The notes under the pieces are model-generated. The model worked only from the letters and a program-made list of their open reading frames with translations. It was not told the DNA's origin and made no database searches. Below, one piece after another: positions 54,496 through 61,880 of a stretch of 64,000 nucleotides of DNA; position 1 is the first letter of the stretch; the number at the start of each line of letters is the position of its first letter. A program made the translations under genes and the position numbers. This DNA is from Scytonema tolypothrichoides VB-61278 (GTDB lineage: Bacteria > Cyanobacteriota > Cyanobacteriia > Cyanobacteriales > Nostocaceae): NCBI RefSeq assembly GCF_000828085.3, contig NZ_JXCA02000030.1, forward strand, positions 100,846-164,845, given 5' to 3'.

Positions 54496-55047
54496 ATGAC
54501 TGTTATTACTGCTAAGTGGACGATTGACGAGTATCATCGCATGATTGCTGCTGGTATTTTGAGCGAACGCAAAGTTGAACTGCTTAAGGGAGAAATTGTA
54601 GAAATGTCGCCGGAAGGAAAACCTCATGCTTATTCTAGTCATGAAGCGGGTGAGTATCTAACCCAGTTGTTAGGCAAGCGTGCCACATTACGTCAAGCCA
54701 AGCCTATCACTTTACCCAACGACTCGGAACCTGAACCAGATATTGCCATTGTTCAACGCTTAGGACGTGAGTATCGAGAACATCACCCGTATCCAGAAAA
54801 TATCTTCTGGCTGATTTCGTATGCTAACTCTAGTTTAGAGAAAGATTTAGAGACAAAAACCAAAATCTACGCAGAAGTCGGTATCCCAGAATATTGGGTC
54901 GTCAACCTGAAAAAGCTGCACTTAGTGATATTTCGAGAGCCTTTAGACGGAGAGTACGCGACAAAATTCACACTTACCGCAGGAACAATTCAACCGCTTG
55001 CATTCCCAGATATTTCTGTGTCCGTAGAGCAGATTATCAATAGTTGA
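54496..55047 (+). CDS. Uma2-family putative endonuclease (DUF820)
   Basis: 183 residues, PD-(D/E)XK-like Uma2 fold: W-TIDEYHRMIAAGILSERKVELLKGEIVEMSP, PEPDIAIV (catalytic Asp candidate), and EVGIPEYWVVNLK with the Glu-x-Tyr-Trp motif. Cyanobacteria carry dozens of paralogues, often linked with mobile DNA; the biological role is unresolved. A HIP1 octamer directly precedes the ATG and GGGAGG precedes that. Confidence 0.85.
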   Translation: MTVITAKWTIDEYHRMIAAGILSERKVELLKGEIVEMSPEGKPHAYSSHEAGEYLTQLLGKRATLRQAKPITLPNDSEPEPDIAIVQRLGREYREHHPYPENIFWLISYANSSLEKDLETKTKIYAEVGIPEYWVVNLKKLHLVIFREPLDGEYATKFTLTAGTIQPLAFPDISVSVEQIINS

Positions 55048-55286
55048 AAACATCAGAGGAACTTTGGTCTCAAAGTATTATAATCCTCATAACCACGTGA
55101 AGACAATAGTAATAAAAGAACGATAGGCGTGTAGGGGAATAAATCAGTAGGGGGTGCACCTCGTCTTTGCCCCAGGAACCTCGCCCACCGCACTGGTTGC
55201 GGGAATTTCGCGGAATTACGTTAAAACTTTATAATAAAGAGTAGAGTAGGCAACAAATATTTGAGTCTGGAGGCTTGGACTTATTG

Positions 55287-55940
55287 ATGGACGCAATGGA
55301 GTTTTTTCAACAAAGTGCTGGTTCTTGGCGATCGCAGCGCACAACCCATCACCTCGCCTTCAAACGATCTGAGGTTGGTGAGTCGCAAATCCAGGTAGAT
55401 GCTTTGGCGGCGGACGATCCAGAAATCATTGCTTTGTGTGAATTCCATCAGATTGATGCGAGTCTGGCTATTGGGGGTTGCAGCGTCAGATGGGGAGGCT
55501 CAATGGGCTGGGATCAGGAAGGCGAAAATCACGAGGGGAACACTGTATTTGCTCTGGTACCTGATGCAGAGAATCCTCGGCAAGGTCGGTTACTGCGCGA
55601 CAGAGGCTATGCCGAAATCGTGCCTGTTGTCGGTCAGTACCACATGGATGATGATGGTGGACTGGTTCTGATTACCGAATATGAGACCATGAGTTCAATT
55701 GAGCGGTTCTGGTTTGCCAGTCCTGATTTGCGAATGCGTTGCAGTACGGTGAAGCGCTTCGGGGGATTTAACACAGCATCATTCTGCACTGAAAGCCGTG
55801 TTGGGGCAGATTTCTTGAGCCATCCAGAAGTCAATCAGGGGGATGCTATCGTATCGGATGTCACCCCCACTCAAGCTCAGGAAGTCCTTCAAGCCCGACA
55901 AGACACCTCTGAACAATATTTCTCTTTGTTAGGTTGGTGA
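55287..55940 (+). CDS. CpcS/CpeS-family phycobiliprotein lyase
   Basis: 217 residues from the ATG at 55287 (MDAMEFFQQSAGSWRSQRTTHHLAF, the usual start). An upstream TTG at 55275 would add four residues. The fold is a lipocalin-like barrel: GESQIQVDAL, VRWGGSMGWDQ, GRLLRDRGYAEIVPVVGQYHMDDD and ERFWFASPDLRMRCSTVKRFGG (the conserved W-x-P-LR-R segment). It attaches phycocyanobilin to a cysteine of a phycobiliprotein beta or allophycocyanin subunit. The stop overlaps the next gene, and the CpcL gene lies 0.9 kb downstream. Confidence 0.88.
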   Translation: MDAMEFFQQSAGSWRSQRTTHHLAFKRSEVGESQIQVDALAADDPEIIALCEFHQIDASLAIGGCSVRWGGSMGWDQEGENHEGNTVFALVPDAENPRQGRLLRDRGYAEIVPVVGQYHMDDDGGLVLITEYETMSSIERFWFASPDLRMRCSTVKRFGGFNTASFCTESRVGADFLSHPEVNQGDAIVSDVTPTQAQEVLQARQDTSEQYFSLLGW

Positions 55941-56509
55941 TTGATTGTTATAGCACTGATGCATACACCCGTGGAGTCGAGTATTTGCGGGTGATGCAAA
56001 GCTTTGTTCTAGATCCAGCGATGGTGGATGTGATGGAGAACCTACGCGATCGCATGACCATCTGTACTTGGATTGGCGAAAACATTGACGTGGTGAATCA
56101 AGCTCTCCAATGCTGTCTAGAAGCCTGCCACGAGTGTTTCTACCCTGAAGTACGCCAAGCTGTTAGAATCTTTGCGGTTCCCCTAGCTCAATCATTTGGG
56201 CTAGATGGTTTATGTAACATTTCGACCATCCCAATCACAATCTTAGTCGATGCAGGTCGAGTCGCTCCACAGAATTGGTTGAGCATTGTTGCCCATGAAT
56301 ACGCCCATGCTCATCTAGGTAGTCCCGGTCATCATCAGGACTTTGCGGCGGTTCTGTTTCATCTGTGTCTCGGGCTAGGACTAGAAACACCTAGGGCGCA
56401 AATGGACGCAACAATCTTACGTAGCTGGCCTCCCTACCCTTCAATCCTAGACCCGCTGGCATTTTGGAGAGGAGAAACACGTACGACATCCCTTTACCAT
56501 GGCGATTAA
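55937..56509 (+). CDS. Putative zinc metallopeptidase coupled to the lyase gene
   Basis: 190 residues from a GTG at 55937 that overlaps the lyase TGA (55938-55940); a TTG one codon earlier is possible. A zinc motif HEYAH (about 118-122) is followed by GSPGHHQDF, giving HExxH and a further His, as in small zinc-dependent hydrolases. The N-terminal region has several Cys (ALQCCLEACHECF). I do not recognise a named family. The overlap with a phycobilin lyase suggests a role near phycobiliprotein maturation or turnover. Confidence 0.65.
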   Translation: MIDCYSTDAYTRGVEYLRVMQSFVLDPAMVDVMENLRDRMTICTWIGENIDVVNQALQCCLEACHECFYPEVRQAVRIFAVPLAQSFGLDGLCNISTIPITILVDAGRVAPQNWLSIVAHEYAHAHLGSPGHHQDFAAVLFHLCLGLGLETPRAQMDATILRSWPPYPSILDPLAFWRGETRTTSLYHGD

Positions 56510-56860
56510 ACTGAATTAATGATGCTTATAAAATCATCCCACCAAAGATGACAGATTGCTGATCGGGAATTGAACGTATTGGGCGGCAGTCCCCACCCTC
56601 AGCCGATAGCTTCCGTGGCGGAGCCATAGGCGGCTAGCTTGTAGTTCATTAAAAGACTTATGTAAGTGTATTGACTTAGGGAATCTCTTCAGTTACAGCA
56701 GCTCTATTTGTAAAAGTTTCATCAGCCTAAATCTGATACGGTCTGGCTTTTGTGCTTGTGATGAATGGACATTCTCATGAAATCAGTCATCAGTTCTCAG
56801 TAAAAACGCTTACTGAAAACTGATAACTGATAACTGTCTAGAATTTGGAGAAAGCTGCTT
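56510..56860. other. Intergenic region upstream of cpcL
   Basis: 351 bp, no gene. Contains a GGCGGAGCCATAGGCGGC repeat piece near 56620 and a CTGATAACTGATAACTG tandem motif ending at 56836, related to the palindrome at 13154. GGAG stands about ten bases before the cpcL ATG. Confidence 0.5.
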
Positions 56861-57616
56861 ATGGCAATTCCTTTGTTAGAGTACGCTCCCTCATCTCAAA
56901 ATCAACGTGTTTTGGGTTTTGAAGTTCCGGGTGATGAGCAACCCAGAATTTACACCACTGACAATTTGCTATCAGCATCGGATATGGATGTCTTAATTAT
57001 GGCAGCCTATCGCCAGATTTTTAATGAACAGCAGATGACCGCCAGCAGCCGTCAAATTGCCTTGGAATCTCAGTTGAAGGCTGGTCAAATTACGGTTAAA
57101 GAGTTCATTCGTGGACTTGCAATCTCTGATGTTTTTCGATCGCGCAATTACGACACAAACAATAACTATCGATTTGCTCAGATGTGTATCCAACGCATTT
57201 TGGGACGCGAAGTTTACAGCGATCGCGAAAAACTTGCATGGTCTATTGTACTCGCGACTAAAGGACTCAAAGGATTTGTGGACAATCTCCTCAGTAGCGA
57301 AGAATATCTAAATACCTTTGGGGATAATATCGTTCCTTATCAACAGCGGCGGATTTTGCCTCAGCACACTCTCGGTGATCTACCCTTTGCTCGCATGGCG
57401 CGTTATGGCGCAGACTATCGTGACAAACTCCCCAAACCAAGCTTCCGTAGGAAACAACAAAAAGCCGAGAGCTTGTTTTCTGAGTTTGAACGATTCGATT
57501 TCCAGACTTTTGTACATCGTGCAAACTGGTCCGTTGTCGCCGCAGTGCTGCTATCCCTCTCTGGAGTGATTTTCTTATTGCTGATGTTAAATACAGCATT
57601 GACACTCCTAGGCTAG
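56861..57616 (+). CDS. cpcL: Membrane-anchored phycobilisome rod linker (CpcL type)
   Basis: 251 residues. A Pfam-type phycobilisome linker domain (about 15-150: MAIPLLEYAPSSQNQRV start, RQIFNEQQMTASSRQIALESQLKAGQITVKEFIRGLA, RILGREVYSDREKLAWS) as in CpcG. The C-terminus, instead of a core-binding segment, is a single hydrophobic helix (about 225-250: WSVVAAVLLSLSGVIFLLLML). This is the hallmark of CpcL (formerly CpcG2/G3), which holds rod-only phycobilisomes to the thylakoid membrane near photosystem I. It lies downstream of a bilin lyase gene. Confidence 0.9.
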   Translation: MAIPLLEYAPSSQNQRVLGFEVPGDEQPRIYTTDNLLSASDMDVLIMAAYRQIFNEQQMTASSRQIALESQLKAGQITVKEFIRGLAISDVFRSRNYDTNNNYRFAQMCIQRILGREVYSDREKLAWSIVLATKGLKGFVDNLLSSEEYLNTFGDNIVPYQQRRILPQHTLGDLPFARMARYGADYRDKLPKPSFRRKQQKAESLFSEFERFDFQTFVHRANWSVVAAVLLSLSGVIFLLLMLNTALTLLG

Positions 57617-57730
57617 TAAAAATATGCCTATAGTGTGATTGACATTTTCCCCATCCTTTAAAAAATCCTGAGGGTGGGATTTCAAAATTCATGACTTGAA
57701 TTTAGAGTTTCGTTGTTTACACGTAGTCTC

Positions 57731-57765
57731 AGTTTCAGTTGGGGATTTAAACCTCAACTGAAACT
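57731..57765. terminator. Bidirectional hairpin between cpcL and the permease gene
   Basis: AGTTTCAGTTGGGG (57731-57744) pairs with CCTCAACTGAAACT (about 57752-57765), one mismatch. It sits between convergent genes. TATC-TTTC follows on the plus strand. Confidence 0.65.
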
Positions 57766-57773
57766 ATCTTTCA

Positions 57774-57801
57774 TTTTGAATTTTGAATTTTGAATTTTGA
57801 A
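57774..57801. repeat. Four perfect TTTTGAA heptamers
   Basis: Period-7 array of the same unit and copy number as at 47081-47108, three bases from the end of the permease gene. Confidence 0.85.
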
Positions 57802-57804
57802 TTG

Positions 57805-58722
57805 TTATTCCCTCGGTGTCGCCTCACCAAACTTAATTAAAAGAGCAATAGCTAGACTGACAACCAAGATGATCGTCATACTTAAAGCTGAACCAAATCC
57901 CCAATTTTGGGTAGCTCCAAGAAACTGATTATAAACTAGCCGCGCTGCTGTCATACTGGAAGCACCACCAAGTAATTCTGGATTGATAAAATCTCCAAAT
58001 GCAGTGATGAATACCAAAAAAGAGCCTGCAGCAATTCCAGTCAGAGTTTGTGGAACCGTGACTTTCCAAAAAGTTTGTACAGGATTCGCGCCTAAATCAG
58101 CTGCTGCTTCTAGCAAACGCTTGTCTAGTTTTTCTAAGGCAGCATATAAAATCAAAACTATATAAGGCAGCAAGCTGTAGCTCATGCCAATTAAGACGGC
58201 TGGACTGCTGTTAAGAACATCTAGAGTTGGTAAGCTGAAATTGCGAAGAAGACTGTTGAGTAACCCCGTCGGACGTAGAATTGTAATCCAAGCATAAGAA
58301 CGGAGTAAAGAAGACGTCCATAAAGGCAGGACAAAGCCAATTAAGAGCAAATTTCGCCAACGCTGGGGTGCCATTTGAGCAATCCAATAAGCGACTGGGA
58401 AACCCAAGGTTAAACAAATGATTGTGGAGGTGACTGCAAAAAAGAGCGATCGCCCCACAACTTGGAAATATAAAGGGTCAAAAATCCGGATGTAATTATC
58501 GAATCCACTGGGATTGACAAAATCCCCAGGTCGAATATTTGGTACCAAACTCAACTCAAAAATGATCAGTGTTGGTAGCACCAGCAAAAGTAACAACCAA
58601 ATTCCAGCTGGTGCAAGCAGTACCAAGGGTTGTAGCCAGCCCAGCCGTGAATGGGGTAATTTTGGCGCTTCGGCAATATGACTTGGGGAATTTAATTGAG
58701 CATCAGGAATTTGAGTGGACAC
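57805..58722 (-). CDS. ABC transporter permease of the spermidine/putrescine (PotB) type
   Basis: 305 residues, six hydrophobic helices (first about 32-55). The permease EAA loop reads EAAADLGANPVQTFWKVTVPQTLTGIAAG, followed by FLVFITAFGDFINPELLGG, characteristic of PotB/HisM-like polyamine permeases. The ATPase, second permease and binding protein genes are not next to it in the window. The N-terminal 25 residues are a cytoplasmic Ser/Pro tail. Confidence 0.88.
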   Translation of the reverse strand: MSTQIPDAQLNSPSHIAEAPKLPHSRLGWLQPLVLLAPAGIWLLLLLVLPTLIIFELSLVPNIRPGDFVNPSGFDNYIRIFDPLYFQVVGRSLFFAVTSTIICLTLGFPVAYWIAQMAPQRWRNLLLIGFVLPLWTSSLLRSYAWITILRPTGLLNSLLRNFSLPTLDVLNSSPAVLIGMSYSLLPYIVLILYAALEKLDKRLLEAAADLGANPVQTFWKVTVPQTLTGIAAGSFLVFITAFGDFINPELLGGASSMTAARLVYNQFLGATQNWGFGSALSMTIILVVSLAIALLIKFGEATPRE

Positions 58723-58824
58723 AAGTTTATTAAACTAATTTTTTCATACATTACTCAGAACTCAGAACTCAAAAGACAAAATAAATTTTTATGTGTTCTA
58801 GTGTACGCAGTTCATAACGACTAC

Positions 58825-60000
58825 TTAAAAATACAAGATTTCAGATTCATAGTCTTCTGGAGTTGGCTCTATTTGCCACACTAATCCTTCAGACTCGCCC
58901 AAAGCGACTTCAATGTAAAGTCTTTCTTTAGGAGTTGTGGCTTTTACTTGATTACCATCGAATGGCTGTAAATCTTCAGTCAAAAGTTTCAATGTAAATC
59001 CACTGGGAATTCGCTCATCTCTATTTCTATTTCGCAGTTCAAAGCGCCATATATTATTTTCAAGATGACCTTTAGGTTGTAACCGTAGTTCGTATCCTTG
59101 CCCATCAATGGTTAATTTTCGTACCATAGTTGGCAATTCTACTTCCTCAACTGAACCCCGCGCTCCTTGAACACTAGACTGTAACTCGACACTTCCCCAA
59201 CCAAATTTTTGGGCAAAATCTGATACACCAGCTTGCATCCATTCACGAATCGACCACTGTGGTTGCAGTCCTTGACGTTGCTCGTATAAACGTTGTCTCC
59301 AACCTCCATGTTCTAGGAGTGCTCCCCACGTTTCAAACGGTACTGCCATGCGTGGTAATATGAGTGCGGGATTTCCTAAACGCTTAAGCAAGTTTTCTGC
59401 TTGTGTGACGGATAAAGTTGGTAAGGGCGCAGTTTCTGCGCGAGTCACTTCTTCTGGACATATTTGACGCGCTATCCACAGGATGCTCAGATTAGAAACT
59501 AAGTTCTCTGCATCTAAACAATAAGCGCGATCGCCCGCATCATAAGTTCCCATTTTCTTAAGCTGCGCGTGGGTTGTATACCCCGAAACCCGAATATACC
59601 CCTCTTCCAGATTGACTTGTACTGCAACATAATAATCAGCACTCCAGCTAGGAATGTCCACCCATTCTTGAGGAACACGCAGTTCGTCCAAATCAACCGC
59701 CTCAGTGGGGATCAATACCATTCGTGACGTTTCAAAAGAAATTCCTGTACCATTAACGACTTCCCAAATGCTTGGGTTAGCTGCAGCTTTGGGAAAAGCA
59801 GTCGCATCAGGAGCGTATTCTGCCCGTAGCCAAGGTAAAAAAATGTTTAAACTTAAGCGGTTGAGATAAGCAATCCAACGACGATTAGAGCTAGAAAAAG
59901 CTTGGCTTTGTTCCCAAGCCTTTGTTTGCTCGGTTTCAGAAATTTCTAGCCATAAATCTGTAGAGTTTGTCAGTGTTAGTGTGCTTTGGTTGAATGTCAT
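58825..60000 (-). CDS. DUF1822 family protein
   Basis: 391 residues, no membrane helix. It matches the cyanobacterial DUF1822 pattern: an N-terminal region with RRWIAYLNRLSLNIFLPWLR, VLIPTEAVDLDELRVPQEWVDIPSWSADYYVAVQVNLEEGYIRVSGYTTH, and a C-terminal beta-rich half. The function is unknown; the family often occurs beside CHAT/caspase-like and sigma factor genes. Its ATG overlaps the stop of the sigma factor gene (ATGA, 59997-60000), indicating coupled translation. Confidence 0.85.
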   Translation of the reverse strand: MTFNQSTLTLTNSTDLWLEISETEQTKAWEQSQAFSSSNRRWIAYLNRLSLNIFLPWLRAEYAPDATAFPKAAANPSIWEVVNGTGISFETSRMVLIPTEAVDLDELRVPQEWVDIPSWSADYYVAVQVNLEEGYIRVSGYTTHAQLKKMGTYDAGDRAYCLDAENLVSNLSILWIARQICPEEVTRAETAPLPTLSVTQAENLLKRLGNPALILPRMAVPFETWGALLEHGGWRQRLYEQRQGLQPQWSIREWMQAGVSDFAQKFGWGSVELQSSVQGARGSVEEVELPTMVRKLTIDGQGYELRLQPKGHLENNIWRFELRNRNRDERIPSGFTLKLLTEDLQPFDGNQVKATTPKERLYIEVALGESEGLVWQIEPTPEDYESEILYF

Positions 60001-61211
60001 AGTGATTGCTCCAATTGTAGGGAGGGACGGCTATAGTGAACTTTTAACCATTCCTCTAAAGTAGTGCTGATATAGTTAAGTACCAGCGAGTCTAGGGAAA
60101 TATGCAGCGATTCTTTAGTCCAAGTAGCAAGTTTGAGTAATAAGGTGTCTTTAGACTTGCCAAGCCGACGAGAAACAGTGTACTGTTTCACTCCTAATTC
60201 TTGTGCAATCTGCTGTTGAGTGAATCCTTGGCTATAGTAAAGTTTTATGATGTTTTGCGCCTCTGCATCCAGTTCGTTCAAAGCTGCGACTAAGACAGTA
60301 CTAATTTCTGATTGCTTTGACTGTCGCTCAAGCAGTTCTTCTTGAGCAATCACTTCTGTGAGTAAGGATTCCTGCTTGAGTTGGGGTAAAATGTCTTGAA
60401 ATTCCCCAGAATCATCATCCCCTCTCGGCGCATTCAAGGAAGTCATATTTGGGTACAAGTAAGCGCGGGCAGCTTTTGCACAAGCAAGTAGCCATTTTTC
60501 TATGGTTTCTATACTGGACTCTGCTCCTGGTTGTGAGAGTTGGGTGTTACGTTGAAAGTTATAAAGTTGGGCGATCGCTTTCCATGTCGCGTCATCTGGT
60601 CTTGTCAGTTTGCGAGTATTAGTTGGTTGCTGTGGAGCATATAAGGACTGGTAACATTTCCAAGCTAATACATAACGTTCTATTATGTCCGCGCTCAGTC
60701 CAACATTTTGTAAAGATTCTACCAGCCGCTTTTGAGTTATTTTGCGCAACAGTCGCCAATCAGTACAAATATCAACTTCGTTCTGCTGGCGCAGCATTTC
60801 CTTAAGTTCACTACTAAAAATCGCACTAGCGTAATTCTTGAGGTTAAAACCCATTTCGGGTTTAAAGCCTTTCAAAACTTTATCTGTGCGAGTTGCTACC
60901 ATTTGGAAGCAGTCTGATAAAGTGTTTTGTCCAGAGGAAAAATTAGCAACTGTTTTGTGAGCTGCCCAGTAGCATACTTCTTGTAAATAAGCTGACAGAT
61001 GTCCTCGTCCCAGACTTTCCGGTTTTTCGTGCCACATTTTATACCAAAAAGTAACCCAAAAATTCTCAGAATTTTCTGGTTCTGATAGACGCGCCTGAGA
61101 GTTGAGCATATTTCGACGTAGCTTAGCATCGGTAGCCCAACCAATGACTCTGTCAGCGTCAAATTGTAAGAAAGTTGTAAATAGCTCAGTAATACCTTGA
61201 CGGGGACGCAT
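59997..61211 (-). CDS. Sigma-70-like RNA polymerase sigma factor with divergent N-terminus
   Basis: 404 residues. The C-terminal sigma-4 region is clear: LNELDAEAQNIIKLYYSQGFTQQQIAQELGVKQYTVSRRLGKSKDTLLLKL. Region 2-like sequence lies around 80-140 (KTVANFSSGQNTLSDCFQMVATRTDKVLKGFKPEMGFNLKNYA). The architecture is that of unusual cyanobacterial sigma factors always found with DUF1822. No anti-sigma factor is seen; the DUF1822 partner is a candidate regulator. The ATG at 61211 begins MRPRQGITELF. Confidence 0.8.
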   Translation of the reverse strand: MRPRQGITELFTTFLQFDADRVIGWATDAKLRRNMLNSQARLSEPENSENFWVTFWYKMWHEKPESLGRGHLSAYLQEVCYWAAHKTVANFSSGQNTLSDCFQMVATRTDKVLKGFKPEMGFNLKNYASAIFSSELKEMLRQQNEVDICTDWRLLRKITQKRLVESLQNVGLSADIIERYVLAWKCYQSLYAPQQPTNTRKLTRPDDATWKAIAQLYNFQRNTQLSQPGAESSIETIEKWLLACAKAARAYLYPNMTSLNAPRGDDDSGEFQDILPQLKQESLLTEVIAQEELLERQSKQSEISTVLVAALNELDAEAQNIIKLYYSQGFTQQQIAQELGVKQYTVSRRLGKSKDTLLLKLATWTKESLHISLDSLVLNYISTTLEEWLKVHYSRPSLQLEQSL

Positions 61212-61880
61212 AAACTAAGCAACTCATAAATGGTCTAGTAAACAACTAAAAAAGGATCATGACATAAATTTATAGGTGCATGACAAATACACTTATGCAG
61301 TTTCTGAGGGTCCGACAACACTTAGAGTCGGTGTTTTGCCCTTAAGGTATCACACTTGAATAATTTTTGCATGTGGAATTGTGTGAGGGTTTTCAAGGTT
61401 CAGTCATCGTGCGAACAGTCCGTTTTTTTTCTTTTGTTATAACAATTCATAATAACTTTTATGTTTTCGTTGCTTTTCTTATTAAGTTTTGTAAAAATTA
61501 GCGTAATTCGTCAAAAGAAAAGTGACTAGATATATAAGTAAAGGTGTTTGATTTTTGGAAGAAAAGCGTATTGAATATTGAAGGAGATCTGAAAAGTAAA
61601 ATCCCCCTAAGATGATTGTTAATTACTGTATAAAATACTATAGATACTGAACCTCAGTCATCTGGGCTGGGGAAAGCTGGGGATTTTATGACGCTCAAGT
61701 GCCCTAGTTAGCAAAGGAGTGCAAAATAAACTTTCATTTCAGTACTTTAACGCAATCAATTTGCTAGATTAAAGGAAAGGGAAAACAATTTCCTGAAATT
61801 ACTAATTCAAGTCCATAAGGATTTAGCTCAACGGACTTATAGGAAATTATCGTAGTTATTTTTAGGATTAAGTAGTAATT
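61212..61880. promoter_or_regulatory. Divergent promoter region, sigma factor / orthocaspase
   Basis: 669 bp without a gene. It contains a 92-bp palindromic unit bounded by TAAAATCCCC (61597-61606) and GGGGATTTTA (61679-61688), and several AT-rich tracts. Both flanking genes must be promoted from here. Confidence 0.5.
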
